Numbered from the stretch's first letter, positions 24,987-34,390 are shown. The stretch is 64,000 nt of DNA from Chthonobacter rhizosphaerae (GCF_013839525.1 NZ_JACDIS010000001.1:558001-622000), one strand, 5' to 3'. The notes: generated by a model from the letters alone, not told the origin. Translations and numbers: made by a program.

Positions 24987-25579
24987 ATGGCCAGAAACGC
25001 GACGGACCGAGCCCGCCGACGGAGCGCTCGAGCGTGGCGGACGGCGCCCTTTGCGGTCGCCGCGGGGCTCCTGCTCCTCCCGCTCGCGGCCATGCGGGTC
25101 ACCGACGAGGTCGCCTGGGACGGAGCCGATTTCGCCGTCTTCGGCGCCATGCTGCTCGCGGCCTGCGGCGCGGTCGAGCTCGCGACGCGCGCGACCGCCA
25201 GCCTCGCCTACCGTGGCGCGGTCGGCATCGCGGCCGTGGCGGCCTTCCTGCTCGTCTGGATCAATCTGGCGGTCGGCGTCATCGGGTCGGAGGACGATCC
25301 CGCCAACCAAATGTTCGCCGGCGTGCTCGCCGTCGCGCTCCTCGGCGCTCTGGTGGCGCGGTTCCGGCCACGCGGGATGGCGCGCGCCCTCGCGGCGACG
25401 GCGCTCGCGCAAGGGCTGGTCGGCGCCTTGGCGGTTGCTGCCGGGCTCGGCACCGAGGGAGCGAACTGGCGGGTCCCATCCTGGGGCTCACCGGCGTCTT
25501 CACCGCGCTGTGGCTCACGTCGGCGGCGCTGTTCCGGAAGGCGGCAAAGGCCGAGGCGTCCTCAGGTCCACGCCCCTGA
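24987..25579 (+). pseudogene. Small multi-pass membrane protein with apparent frameshift
   Basis: From ATG 24987 (GGGAGG upstream) the frame encodes about 160 residues with several membrane spans: FAVFGAMLLAACGAVELATR, AVGIAAVAAFLLVWINLAVG, VFAGVLAVALLGALVARFRP and ARALAATALAQGLVGALA. At about 25470 it turns into low-complexity residues. The neighbouring frame then continues as PILGLTGVFTALWLTSAALF, a natural final helix, to a stop at 25579. Adding one G to the GGG at about 25470-25473 would join them into a roughly 197-residue protein. Family homologues end with just such a helix. Either a real mutation or a sequence error. Function unknown. Confidence 0.65.
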
Positions 25580-25729
25580 GGCCGGGCGGACCCCGCCCGC
25601 CGGCGAGGCATCCCGACGAGATCCGGACGGCGCGGCCGGCCTGATCCGGCGACCGGCCGGCGGCAACCCGTCAGGCCCATCCGCCGTTGCCGTTTTGTCG
25701 CTGCCGCAAACCGCTCCGAGAGACCGCCG

Positions 25730-26254
25730 ATGCGCCGAGCCACCGCCGTCCTCCTGATCGTCGCCGTCGCCGCCGGTTTCCCGCCCCTTCCGGCGGCGGG
25801 CGCCGACGAGGGCCCGCTGGTCGTCCGCCCGGAGGCCGTCACGGCGATCCCGAACGCGGCCCCGGCCGTGAAGGCGCGCAGCCTCGTGCCGATCCATTCC
25901 TCGCTCCTGTTCGGCAGCAAGGGCCGGAAGATCGACTTCTCGGCCGTCCTCAACGTCCACAACGCGGACCACCGGCAGATCCTCGTCGTCGACCGGATCG
26001 AGTACCGGGACAGTTCGGGCGCCGTCATCGAGGCGTTCGAGGGTTTTCCGATCGCCTTGAAGCCCTACGCGTCGCTTCAGATCCTCATCAAGCAGAACGA
26101 CACGCGCGGCGACGTCGGCTCCAGCCTGACCGTCGACTGGTCCTCGACGGCCACGATCGATGAGCCGCTGGTGGAGGCGGCCCTGATCTCCACCTCCGGC
26201 GTGCAGGGCTTCAGCCTGGTGTCGCAGGCCCGCCGGGTGTCGAGGCCCGACTGA
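25730..26254 (+). CDS. Exported DUF3124 protein
   Basis: A 174-residue protein with a signal peptide ([17 protein letters not shown], cleavage likely near AAGAD at about 25). The mature part has the DUF3124 pattern: [54 protein letters not shown] and [20 protein letters not shown]. Likely periplasmic, beta-rich, function unknown. The ATG at 25730 lacks a strong Shine-Dalgarno (only AGAGA nearby). Separated from the next gene by 124 bp. Confidence 0.75.
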   Translation: MRRATAVLLIVAVAAGFPPLPAAGADEGPLVVRPEAVTAIPNAAPAVKARSLVPIHSSLLFGSKGRKIDFSAVLNVHNADHRQILVVDRIEYRDSSGAVIEAFEGFPIALKPYASLQILIKQNDTRGDVGSSLTVDWSSTATIDEPLVEAALISTSGVQGFSLVSQARRVSRPD

Positions 26255-26378
26255 CGGCGGGATCCGCGCCCGCCCGACCGACCGTCGCGCCCCGAACCGA
26301 CCGGGCGCGGGAACCATATGCCGGCCGAGGGGGTACTCCGGCTGGCGCACGACGATGCGAGGCCTTGAGGAGCAGGAC

Positions 26379-28445
26379 ATGCGGAATTTCGATCCCGGCT
26401 ACGTGGAATGGCTTCTGGAGCGGTCCATGCTGGACCATGCCCGCAAGCTCACGAAGCGGTACGTCGGCCAGGGTCGCTTCTGGAACAACCCCTACGCGGA
26501 GGCCCGTCCGAGAGCCGCGTCCGCCATCGCGTCCGTCTGGTTCACCGCCTATCCGGCGTCGCTGATCACCCGCGACGGGGAGACCGTGCTGCAGACCCTC
26601 GGCGACCCGTCCCTCTGGCGCTGCCTGTCGGCGGTCGGCGTCCAGGGCGTCCACACCGGTCCCATGAAGCTCGCCGGCGGCTACCGGGGCACCACCTACA
26701 CGCCCACCGTCGACGGCAACTTCGACCGGATCAGCTTCGACATCGACCCGGCCTTCGGCACCGAGGAGGAATTCGTGGCCATGAGCCGGACGGCCGCGGC
26801 CCACAACGCCATCATCATCGACGACATCATCCCGGCGCACACCGGCAAGGGCGCCGACTTCCGCCTGGCCGAGATCGCCTATGGCGACTATCCCGGCCTC
26901 TACCACATGATCGAGATCCGCGAGGAGGACTGGCCCCTCCTGCCCGAGGTCGCCGAGGGCCGCCACGCGGTCAACCTGCCGCCCGCCGTCGTCGACCAGC
27001 TGAAGGACAAGGGCTACATCGTCGGCCAGCTCCGCCGGGTCATCTTCTTCGAGCCGGGCATCAAGGAGACGGACTGGAGCGCCACCGACGTGGTGGTCGG
27101 GGTCGACGGCGTCGCGCGGCGCTGGGTCTACCTGCACTACTTCAAGGAGGGCCAGCCCTCGCTCAACTGGCTCGACCCGTCCTTCGCCGCCCCGCAGATG
27201 ATCATCGGCGACGCCATGCATTCCATCGACGTGCTCGGCGCGCGCGGCCTGCGCCTCGACGCCAACGGCTTCCTCGGCGTGGAGCGCCAGCCCGCGGGCC
27301 CGGCCTGGTCGGAGGGGCATCCGCTCTCGGTGGTCGGCAACCAGCTCATCGGCGGCATGGTCCGAAAGGCCGGCGCCTTCTCGTTCCAGGAGCTCAACCT
27401 GACGGTCGACGACATCGCCGCCATGTCGAAGGGCGGCGCCGACCTCTCCTACGACTTCATCACCCGCCCGGCCTATCACCACGCGATCCTGACCCGGGAC
27501 ACCGAGTTCCTGCGGCTCATGCTCCGGACCGTGCTCGACTACGGCATCGACCCGGCCTCGCTCATCCACGCCATGCAGAACCACGACGAGCTCACGCTCG
27601 AGCTCGTCCATTTCTGGACGCTCCACGCCAACGACACCTACAGCCTCGGCGGCAAGAACTGGCCGGGCCATCTGCTGCGCGACCACATCCGCACCGAGAT
27701 GTACGAGCGCCTCACCGGCGAGAACGCGCCCTACAACCTGCGCTTCGTCACCAACGGCGTCTCCTGCACGACCGCGAGCGTGATCACCGCCGCCCTCGGC
27801 ATCCGCGACCTCGACGCCATCGGCGAGGCGGAGAGCCGCCTCATCCGGCGCGTCCACCTGCTTCTGGCCATGTTCAACGCCTTCCAGCCGGGCGTCTTCG
27901 CCGTCTCCGGCTGGGATCTCGTCGGCGCGCTGCCGCTGCCGGCCGACGCGGTCCGGGACATGATGGCGGACGGCGACACCCGCTGGATCGAGCGCGGCGC
28001 CTACGACCTCGGCAACGTGGACCCGGAGGCGACCCACTCGCGCGCCGGCCTGCCCAAGGCGCGCATGCTCTACGGCCCCCTCCCCGTCCAGCTCCAGGAC
28101 CCGGACTCGTTCGCCAGCCAGCTGAAGCGCCTGCTCGCCGTGCGGCAGGCCTACGGCATCCACGCCAGCCGGCAGGTCGCCATCCCGGACGTCGCCAACC
28201 CGTCCGTCCTCCTGATGGTCCATGACCTGCCGGACGGCCGCGGCCTCCAGGTGACCGCGCTCAATTTCGGGCCGGACCCGGTGGAGGAAACCGTGTCCGT
28301 CCCCGGCGTCCAGCCCGGCCCGGTGGTCGACATGGTGGAGGAGACGATCGTCGGCGACGTCTCCCCGGCCGGCGACTTCGCGCTCCGGCTGGAGGGCTTC
28401 GAGGGCAAGTCGCTCAGGATCGTCAGCGCCATCCCCCAGACCTGA
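26379..28445 (+). CDS. TreS-like GH13 alpha-amylase-family protein
   Basis: A 688-residue glycoside hydrolase family 13 protein. Catalytic landmarks: GLRLDANGF (nucleophile D294), FQELN (acid/base E338) and [12 protein letters not shown] (NHDE 401-404). NHDELTLE is typical of trehalose synthase / maltose glucosyltransferase. However, the usual region I motif is replaced by [14 protein letters not shown] (149-161), and the nucleophile context differs from classical TreS, so it is a divergent subgroup with unproven substrate. A C-terminal beta-sandwich follows (about 590-688). ATG at 26379 chosen with GAGGAG upstream; an ATG at 26355 is possible. Cytosolic. No treY, treZ or glgE is near. Confidence 0.72.
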   Translation: MRNFDPGYVEWLLERSMLDHARKLTKRYVGQGRFWNNPYAEARPRAASAIASVWFTAYPASLITRDGETVLQTLGDPSLWRCLSAVGVQGVHTGPMKLAGGYRGTTYTPTVDGNFDRISFDIDPAFGTEEEFVAMSRTAAAHNAIIIDDIIPAHTGKGADFRLAEIAYGDYPGLYHMIEIREEDWPLLPEVAEGRHAVNLPPAVVDQLKDKGYIVGQLRRVIFFEPGIKETDWSATDVVVGVDGVARRWVYLHYFKEGQPSLNWLDPSFAAPQMIIGDAMHSIDVLGARGLRLDANGFLGVERQPAGPAWSEGHPLSVVGNQLIGGMVRKAGAFSFQELNLTVDDIAAMSKGGADLSYDFITRPAYHHAILTRDTEFLRLMLRTVLDYGIDPASLIHAMQNHDELTLELVHFWTLHANDTYSLGGKNWPGHLLRDHIRTEMYERLTGENAPYNLRFVTNGVSCTTASVITAALGIRDLDAIGEAESRLIRRVHLLLAMFNAFQPGVFAVSGWDLVGALPLPADAVRDMMADGDTRWIERGAYDLGNVDPEATHSRAGLPKARMLYGPLPVQLQDPDSFASQLKRLLAVRQAYGIHASRQVAIPDVANPSVLLMVHDLPDGRGLQVTALNFGPDPVEETVSVPGVQPGPVVDMVEETIVGDVSPAGDFALRLEGFEGKSLRIVSAIPQT

Positions 28446-28452
28446 CCGCACG

Positions 28453-28493
28453 GGAAAACCCGACCCGAAGACCGGACCGGAAGACCCGACCCG
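28453..28493. repeat. Tandem repeat, 13-14-bp unit x3
   Basis: Units of the form GAAGACCCGACCCG at 28453-28466, 28467-28479 and 28480-28493, degenerate, right after the TreS-like stop (28445). Confidence 0.6.
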
Positions 28494-28561
28494 GCCGGCG
28501 CAGCCCGCGGACCGCCGCGGCCGGGGCACCGGCCCGCTGTCCGCTTCCGGGCCGGCCCGCG

Positions 28562-29317
28562 TCACGGGAAGGCGCGGACCGTCATGTCGAGCCCGAGCAG
28601 CATCAGGCAGACCAGGAACCAGCGGCGGAACGTCCCGGGGCTGATCCGCCGCCGGATCAGCTGCCCGGCGGCCATGCCGGCGAGCGCCGGGGCGACCGCC
28701 AGCGCCGACAGCGCCAGGTCGGCCGGCCGGACCGCGTCGTGGGCCGCAAGGCCCGCGCCGAGCGCCAGGGTGGAAAGCGTGAAGGAGAGCCCCAGGGCCT
28801 GGACGAGATCGTCCTTCTCCAAGTCGAGGGCCTGCAGGTAGGGCACGGCGGGCATCACGAAGACGCCCGTCCCGCCCGTCACGACGCCGGTCGCGAACCC
28901 GACCGCCGGGGACAGCCACCGCTCGTGGCGCGGCGGCACCCTCGGCTGACGGGCGGCGAGCGTGTAGACCGCGTAGAGGACCAGCGCCGCCCCAAGGCCG
29001 GCGGTGGTCAGCCGCGCGTCCCCGCGCGCCAGAACGGCGGACCCGGCGAGGGTGCCGACGACGATCGCCGCCATCATCGGCCAGAGCCTGACCGCCAGCG
29101 GGCGGAGCCGCGGCCCGGCCGCGAGCTGCCAGACATTGGTGACGAAGGATGGCACGAGCAGCAGGGCCGCGGCGGCGAGTGGCGACAGCACCGAGCCGAG
29201 CACCCCCATGGCCACCGTGGGCAGGCCCATGCCGGTAACGCCCTTCACCAGGCCGGCGACGAGGAAGGTCGCCGCGACCACGGCCACCGTGATGGTCTCT
29301 GACGCGACATCCGCCAT
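28562..29317 (-). CDS. TauE/SafE-family membrane permease
   Basis: A 251-residue integral membrane protein of the TauE/SafE (sulfite exporter / anion permease) family with about 7-8 spans. Signature segments: ATFLVAGLVKGVTGMGLPTV near the N-terminus and GFATGVVTGGTGVFVMPAVP in the second half, the duplicated GxxxGxxG motifs. ATG at 29317 preceded by GGAGGCGCC; the ATG at 29356 adds a non-hydrophobic tail. Substrate unknown; family members export sulfite, sulfoacetate or related anions. Convergent with the TreS-like gene. Confidence 0.86.
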   Translation of the reverse strand: MADVASETITVAVVAATFLVAGLVKGVTGMGLPTVAMGVLGSVLSPLAAAALLLVPSFVTNVWQLAAGPRLRPLAVRLWPMMAAIVVGTLAGSAVLARGDARLTTAGLGAALVLYAVYTLAARQPRVPPRHERWLSPAVGFATGVVTGGTGVFVMPAVPYLQALDLEKDDLVQALGLSFTLSTLALGAGLAAHDAVRPADLALSALAVAPALAGMAAGQLIRRRISPGTFRRWFLVCLMLLGLDMTVRAFP

Positions 29318-29409
29318 CGGCGCCTCCGGGATCGTGCGGCCGCAGGGCGGCACCATAGAACGGGCGGCCGCATGGCCGACGCGGGCCCAGCGCCATCGCC
29401 GCCTGGCGA

Positions 29410-29485
29410 CCGCCGTCGCCGAACCTCCGCGCCGGTCAGGCCTTCGGCCGCCGTCGCCGAGCCGCCGCGCCGGTCAGGCCGTCGG
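29410..29485. repeat. 38-bp tandem duplication overlapping the 3' end of the HPP gene
   Basis: Two adjacent 38-bp units (29410-29447, 29448-29485) with three mismatches. The second copy spans the stop codon of the HPP-CBS gene (29474-29476); the first contains the matching TCA out of use. A recent local duplication. Confidence 0.75.
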
Positions 29486-30694
29486 CCGGCGCGGGCTCGC
29501 CGCGGGCCGGACCGGCCCCGCGCCGGCCGCCGGGTCCGCGAGGCTGACCTTGAAGAGGGCCGCCACCAGGTCCGACTGGGTCACGATCCCGGCGATCCGT
29601 CCGTCCGCGTCGACCACCGGCACATGGTGCAGCCCCCGGTCGGCCATGGCGGGCACGAGCCGGGCCACCGGCGTGTCCGGGGTCGCCGTCGTGACGTCCG
29701 CCGTCATGATCTCGCGCACCCGGGTGATCGGGTCCCGCTCCAGCCGGACCACCGTCTGGGCGAGCCGCCGCAGGCCGGTCCGCAGGCCGTGGCGCGGGTC
29801 CCAGTCGGAACAGCGCATGAAGTCGGTCTGGGTGAGGATCCCGACCAGCGTCCGGTCCGGGGCGACCACCGGCAGCGCCTTGATCCGGTGGCGCCGCAGA
29901 AGCGCCCAGGCGTCCCTCAGCAGCGCGTCCGGCGCCACCGTCGCCACGTCCTTCGACATGATGTGGCGGCAGGTGATCGCCTGGTGACGCCGGCCGTGCG
30001 CCTCCATCTCGGCTTCCAGGAACAGGGCGGAGAGGTCGCTCCGGTCCACGTCGAGGAGTTCGTCGTGCCGGCTGAGGACCGCGTCCAGATCCTCGGTCCG
30101 CACGCCCAGCCTGTGCGTCGGCGCCGCGTCCGCCGTCCGGTGCGGGTTCGGGGCGGGCGTCGCCGCCACGTGCGGATAGGTGCGGCCGCTCAGCCGGTTG
30201 TAGGCCACCGCCGCCAGGAGGAGCGTCAGCGACGCCGGCACCACGGGCCAGAGCACGAAGCCGAAGCCCGCGTCCGTGATCGTGTCACCCCCGAGCACCG
30301 CCGTCAGCGCAATGGCGCCGCTCGGCGGGTGGAGGCAGCGCAGGAGGAACATCGCGCCGATCGCCGCCGACGCGGCGAGGGACGCCGCCATCGTGGCGTC
30401 CGGGATCCAGCGGGCGCACCCGACCCCGATGGCGGCCGAGATCAGGTTGCCGCCGAGGATCGACCAGGGCTGGGCGAGCGGGCTCGCCGGCAGGGCGAAC
30501 AGCAGGACGGCCGACGCCCCCATGGGCGGGATGAGGGCCGACAGGCCGTGGGTCTCCGATCCGAGGAGCGCGCTCATCAGCCCGACCGCCGCCAAGCCGA
30601 GCAGGGCGCCGACGCAGCCGCGGATCTGCTCGGCCCGGCTGACGGGCGGCATGGCGGGTACGAACCGGGAGAGCTTCGTCCAAACTGCAGGCAT
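29474..30694 (-). CDS. HPP-family membrane protein with tandem CBS domains
   Basis: A 406-residue protein. Residues about 20-185 form an HPP membrane domain with several spans and the name-giving motif in LLRCLHPPSGAIALTAVLGG. Residues about 240-390 hold two CBS domains: IMSKDVATVAPDALLRDAWA with HRIKALPVVAPDRTLVGILTQ, and IMTADVTTATPDTP with LHHVPVVDADGRIAGIVTQS. CBS pairs sense adenosyl nucleotides. HPP proteins have been linked to nitrite transport in plants and cyanobacteria; the substrate here is unknown. ATG at 30694. A 10-bp palindrome TTATGCATAA (30738-30747) lies upstream. Confidence 0.88.
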   Translation of the reverse strand: MPAVWTKLSRFVPAMPPVSRAEQIRGCVGALLGLAAVGLMSALLGSETHGLSALIPPMGASAVLLFALPASPLAQPWSILGGNLISAAIGVGCARWIPDATMAASLAASAAIGAMFLLRCLHPPSGAIALTAVLGGDTITDAGFGFVLWPVVPASLTLLLAAVAYNRLSGRTYPHVAATPAPNPHRTADAAPTHRLGVRTEDLDAVLSRHDELLDVDRSDLSALFLEAEMEAHGRRHQAITCRHIMSKDVATVAPDALLRDAWALLRRHRIKALPVVAPDRTLVGILTQTDFMRCSDWDPRHGLRTGLRRLAQTVVRLERDPITRVREIMTADVTTATPDTPVARLVPAMADRGLHHVPVVDADGRIAGIVTQSDLVAALFKVSLADPAAGAGPVRPAASPRRPTA

Positions 30695-30933
30695 TCTGCT
30701 TCCTTGCGGGGCAGCGGATCAGCCACAATTCTGTGCGTTATGCATAAAAGGCGGGCAGCTCTGGTTGTAAGGGCAGTCGTCCCCCGACGGAAGACGTGAA
30801 AAGTGCGCGTCGAGGCTCGCGCGCGGAAACTTTTTGCCGCGGGCGCGGCCGGGCGCGTTGCCGCAACCGCGGCCGGCCGCGGACGCCCGGCGCGCGAGGA
30901 CGGGGACGCTTGGCGAACCGGGGAAAGAACGGG

Positions 30934-31566
30934 TCAGCCGAAGGCGTAGTAGAGGCCCGCACCGCCGCCGACCACCAGGACCGCGATCGCGATGGCGATC
31001 AGCGCGCCGTCGCGGACCGTCAGGCCGAGCGCGATGAAGCTGACCACGGCGGCGCCGATCGTGTTGGAGAACGGGATCGCCTCCAGGGGCGGCATGGTGA
31101 TGCCGATGATCGCGCAGACCGCCGCCATGATCCGCGAATAGGGCGCGGCGGCCAGCCATTCCATCCGGGGGTGGATGATCCGGTCCGTGAACCGGGCGAC
31201 CGGGCGCAGGAAGCGCATGACCTTGCCGAGCCTCTTCTGCGAGACCGGCTTCCTCAGCAGCGCCTGCGGCAGCCAGACGTGCTTGCGGCCGAACAGCATC
31301 TGAACGGCCACGAGCGCGATGAGGATGCCCATCACGCTGTCGAAGCCCACGAAGGCCGACAGCGGCGAGATGATCAGCAGCGCGGGCAGCAGCAGCAGCG
31401 GCCCGTAGCTCGCCTGGCCGAGCGCCTTGAGAAGGTCGGCGAGCGAAACCTCGCCCCGGTCGGCGGCAAGCTCGTCCACCTCGTCGAGGAGCGGCCCGAG
31501 CCCCTCGAAGGTCTCGCCGGCTTCCCCGTTCGTCTCCGGCCGATCCGCCACCGACGATCTGGACAT
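30934..31566 (-). CDS. ExoD-family exopolysaccharide synthesis membrane protein
   Basis: A 210-residue ExoD-like protein. It has an N-terminal cytosolic part (LADLLKALGQASYGPLLLL), then hydrophobic segments (LLLPALLIISPLSAFVGFDS, GILIALVAVQMLFG) with the family motif GRKHVWLPQALLRKPVS, and a long membrane C-terminus. ExoD is needed for exopolysaccharide production and alkaline tolerance in rhizobia; the molecular role is unclear. I chose ATG at 31566 with GGAG upstream (TTGGAGATCGGG), not the ATG at 31629, which lies in the tandem-repeat region. Confidence 0.82.
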   Translation of the reverse strand: MSRSSVADRPETNGEAGETFEGLGPLLDEVDELAADRGEVSLADLLKALGQASYGPLLLLPALLIISPLSAFVGFDSVMGILIALVAVQMLFGRKHVWLPQALLRKPVSQKRLGKVMRFLRPVARFTDRIIHPRMEWLAAAPYSRIMAAVCAIIGITMPPLEAIPFSNTIGAAVVSFIALGLTVRDGALIAIAIAVLVVGGGAGLYYAFG

Positions 31567-31604
31567 CCCGATCTCCAATCCTGCCGTTCCGTCCGCCCCG
31601 AGAG

Positions 31605-31680
31605 CCCCACCGGCGGCCATCGGCCCCACCGGCGGCCATCGGCCGCGCCGGCGGCCATCGGCCGCGCCGGCGGCCCCAGC
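31605..31680. repeat. Tandem repeat, 19-bp unit x4
   Basis: CCCCACCGGCGGCCATCGG at 31605-31623 and 31624-31642 (identical), CCGCGCCGGCGGCCATCGG at 31643-31661, and a degenerate fourth copy to 31680. It sits just upstream of the exoD-like start, in its leader or promoter region. Confidence 0.85.
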
Positions 31681-31748
31681 GCCGCCGGTCCGACGGCGAC
31701 CGCCCCCGGTTCAGCAACCGAAACCGAGCCGGCCCGGTTCCCGCCGGC

Positions 31749-32468
31749 TCACTCGGCCAGGAGCAGCGCCGCATAGGCGAGCGCGCCGAGGCCGAAGGGC
31801 ACGAACCGGCTCTGCCGCTCCTCGGGCAGTTCCTCCTTGAGGACGTTCAGGACCACGCCTCCCGCCAGGAAGGCGAACAGCACTCCGACCACCCACTCGG
31901 GCACGTCCGTCGCGATGCCGAGCGCCCACCCGGCCACCACCGCGGCGGCGAGCACGAAGCGCGCCGTGTGGTCGTAGGCGCGGCTGTGGTCCTTGCGCAG
32001 CCCGTAGTCGTTGCTTGTGAAATGAAGCGCCATGGCGACGAAGTAGGTCGCGAGGGGAAGGAGGCCCTCCTCCTCCCGGTGCACCAGGAGATAGCCGATG
32101 AGGGCGTTGTAGAGCGCGAACGAGCCGATGTGGATCCAGAACACCCCCCGGCCGGATCCCGCGTCCGGGCGGTCGCCCTCCACCGGCGTGCGGACCATCC
32201 GTTCCAGGCCGTAGAAGGTCAGGAGGCCCAGAAGCGAGACGCAGTAGACCGCCATCTCGGCGCGCCCGGTGCCGAAAGCCTCCCGGATCGTCTCCTGGTG
32301 GGAGGCGAGTTCGGGCAGGACGTGCAGGAAGATGTAGGACGCCGCCGCGCCGCCCGCCGCCGACAGCCACTGGCTCCGCGGCACCACGTCGATGAAGCGC
32401 GCAAGCCCGATGAGGAGATGGATGGCGGCGAAAGCCAGAGCCATGATGCCGGTGACGATCTCGATCAA
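31749..32468 (-). CDS. ZIP-like integral membrane protein
   Basis: A protein of about 239 residues with some seven hydrophobic segments, including IMALAFAAIHLLIGLARFI, SYIFLHVLPELASHQET, IHIGSFALYNALIGYLLVH and EWVVGVLFAFLAGGVVLNVL. The HVLPEL, H-rich HFTSNDYG and LAGGVVLNVLKEELPEE motifs recall ZIP-family metal transporters, but the match is weak and metal transport is a guess. The best start is a TTG at 32468 with CGGAG seven bases upstream; ATG at 32444 is the alternative. The long in-frame extension further upstream is low-complexity and rejected. Confidence 0.65.
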   Translation of the reverse strand: MIEIVTGIMALAFAAIHLLIGLARFIDVVPRSQWLSAAGGAAASYIFLHVLPELASHQETIREAFGTGRAEMAVYCVSLLGLLTFYGLERMVRTPVEGDRPDAGSGRGVFWIHIGSFALYNALIGYLLVHREEEGLLPLATYFVAMALHFTSNDYGLRKDHSRAYDHTARFVLAAAVVAGWALGIATDVPEWVVGVLFAFLAGGVVLNVLKEELPEERQSRFVPFGLGALAYAALLLAE

Positions 32469-32701
32469 GCGGCGGCTCCGTTCCCGGGGTGGCGTCACCT
32501 GTCGAACAGCCGAGCGCCGGAACAGTTCGCCGATTGGCGCGGACCGCGGCGGCCCGGCCGTACGCCGCCTTGGCGCGGCCCCTTCTTCACCGTCTCCGAC
32601 CTTGACGACGCCGCGTCTCAGCCCAAGGCTGAGCTTGAAGGCCCGGCTCGCGCGGACCGCGGCGCCGTTGAGACCCGGCGATGGATTGGAGGAGGAGAGA
32701 C

Positions 32702-33097
32702 ATGACGAGGAGACCATTCGCCGCCGTGCTGCTCGCGATCGGGGCGACCGTGGGCGCCGCCGGCTCCGGTGCCGCCGCCGGGGAGAAGCCCATGTCCGGC
32801 GCGCGGATCAAGGCGGTCATCGACGACCACGGCCGGATCGCGCTTGGCGGCCCCGGCGAGGGCTACAGCGGGATGCTGGTCTTCAACAAGGACGGCACCG
32901 CCGCCGGCAAGGTGACGCCGGACGGCGGGTCCGCCATCACCATCAAGGGGACCTGGACGATCAAAAAGAACCAGTTCTGCCGCACCTGGACCGAGATCGA
33001 TCCCGGCAAGGAGGTCTGCGAGGACTGGGTCCCGTCCGGCTCCCGCCAGGCGGAGGTCATGGTCAAAGGCAAGCGGTCCGGCCTGAACAGCTGGTAG
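32702..33097 (+). CDS. Small exported protein of unknown function
   Basis: A 131-residue protein with a signal peptide (MTRRPFAAVLLAIGATVGAAGSGAAA, cleavage about 26). The mature domain has GRIALGGPGEGYSGMLVFNK, GTWTIKKNQFCRTWTEID and KEVCEDWVPSG. Two cysteines spaced about 13 apart, both followed by an aromatic context, suggest a disulfide. The pattern recalls small lipocalin-like periplasmic domains of rhizobia, but I do not recognise the family with certainty. A strong RBS (GGAGGAGAG) precedes the ATG. Divergent from the ZIP-like gene. Confidence 0.75.
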   Translation: MTRRPFAAVLLAIGATVGAAGSGAAAGEKPMSGARIKAVIDDHGRIALGGPGEGYSGMLVFNKDGTAAGKVTPDGGSAITIKGTWTIKKNQFCRTWTEIDPGKEVCEDWVPSGSRQAEVMVKGKRSGLNSW

Positions 33098-33143
33098 CGG
33101 CCCCTGCGAGCCGCTCCGCCGGGCCGGAATCGCCGCCCTTTCG

Positions 33144-34352
33144 TCAGCGCCGGCCGGCGACGCTGGCGAGCGCCCGCTCCACGCCGCGCAGCTCCGCGAG
33201 CCCCTTCAGCCGGCCGATCGCCGGATAGCCCGGCTGCGCCCCGCGCGCGAGGTCGTCCAGGATGTCCTGTCCGTGGTCGGGCCGCATGGGCAGCACCGCG
33301 TCCCGACGGCCCTCGGCGCGCCGGCGCGCCTCCTCGTCGAGGAGAGCCCCGATCACCGCCACCATGTCGGTGTCGCCGGCCAGGTGCTCGTCCTCGTGGA
33401 AGGAGCAGGGCACGCCCGCCGTCTCCCGGCGCACGTTCCGCAGGTGCACGAAGTGGATCCGCGGGCCGAGCCGCCGCGCCATCCCGGGCAGGTCGTTGTC
33501 GGGCCGGGCGCCGAGCGAGCCGGTGCAGAGGGTGACGCCGTTCGCCGGGCTCGGCACCGCGTCGAGGATCGCCCGGTAGTCGGCCTCCGTGGACAGGATC
33601 CGCGGCAGGCCCATCAGCGGGAACGGCGGATCGTCCGGATGGCAGCAGAGCCGGAGGCCGAGGCTTTCCGCCACCGGCGCCACCGCCTCCAGGAAGCCGA
33701 TCAGGTTGGCGCGCAGGCGCTCCGCGTCGATCTCGGCGTAGCGGGCGAGCTCTCCCCGGAGCCGGTCGAGCCCCACCTCCGCCTCGCCGGGCAGGCCGGC
33801 GTTGACGGCGGCGGAGAGCCGGCTCCGGTCCGCGTCGCTCATGGTCGCGTTCCGGTCGTCCGCCGCCCGGGCGACCGACGGCTCGTAGTCGTCCCGGGCG
33901 CCCGCCCGCCCGAGCACGTGGATGTCGAACACCGCGAAGTCCACGAGGTCGAACCGCATGGTGGTGCCGCCGTGGGCCACGCGCCAGGTCACGTCCGTGC
34001 GGGTCCAGTCCAGGACCGGCATGAAGTTGTAGCAGACCACCTCGATGCCCGCCGCCGCCAGGTGATGGAGCGAGGTCGTCCAGGCCTCCACGTGGCGGCG
34101 CCAGTCGCCGGTCCGGGTCTTGATCGCCTCGGAGACCGGCAGGCTCTCCACCACCTCCCAGGCGAGGCCGCTCGGCGCCTCGGAGGGCAGCGTCGCCACC
34201 TCGCGCTGCCGCCGGGCGATCTCCTCCGGCGTCCAGACCTCGCCGGCCGGAACGTGGTGGAGCGCGGACACGATGCCCTCCGCGCCCGCCTGCCGGGCGT
34301 CGGCGATCGTCACCTTGTCCACCGGGCCGAACCAGCGCCACGTGTGTCTCAT
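33144..34352 (-). CDS. uxuA: Mannonate dehydratase
   Basis: A 402-residue UxuA-type enzyme that dehydrates D-mannonate to 2-keto-3-deoxygluconate in hexuronate catabolism. Family marks: MRHTWRWFGPVDKVTIADARQAGA at the start, VVCYNFMPVLDWTRTD, LRLCCHPDDPPFPLMGLPRI, LCTGSLGARPDNDLP and HFVHLRNVRRE with FHEDEHLAGDTDM; conserved His and Cys residues bind the divalent metal. It is 38 bp after the DctM gene on the same strand, so the TRAP transporter likely imports its sugar-acid substrate. Start ATG at 34352. Confidence 0.95.
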   Translation of the reverse strand: MRHTWRWFGPVDKVTIADARQAGAEGIVSALHHVPAGEVWTPEEIARRQREVATLPSEAPSGLAWEVVESLPVSEAIKTRTGDWRRHVEAWTTSLHHLAAAGIEVVCYNFMPVLDWTRTDVTWRVAHGGTTMRFDLVDFAVFDIHVLGRAGARDDYEPSVARAADDRNATMSDADRSRLSAAVNAGLPGEAEVGLDRLRGELARYAEIDAERLRANLIGFLEAVAPVAESLGLRLCCHPDDPPFPLMGLPRILSTEADYRAILDAVPSPANGVTLCTGSLGARPDNDLPGMARRLGPRIHFVHLRNVRRETAGVPCSFHEDEHLAGDTDMVAVIGALLDEEARRRAEGRRDAVLPMRPDHGQDILDDLARGAQPGYPAIGRLKGLAELRGVERALASVAGRR

Positions 34353-34390
34353 GTCAACCTCGATATGTTTATCGGCGCGGCCGGCAGCGG

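Noticed and set aside
30738-30747. TTATGCATAA palindrome upstream of the HPP gene as an operator
   Set aside because: A 10-bp palindrome alone is weak evidence; noted but not called as a regulatory site.
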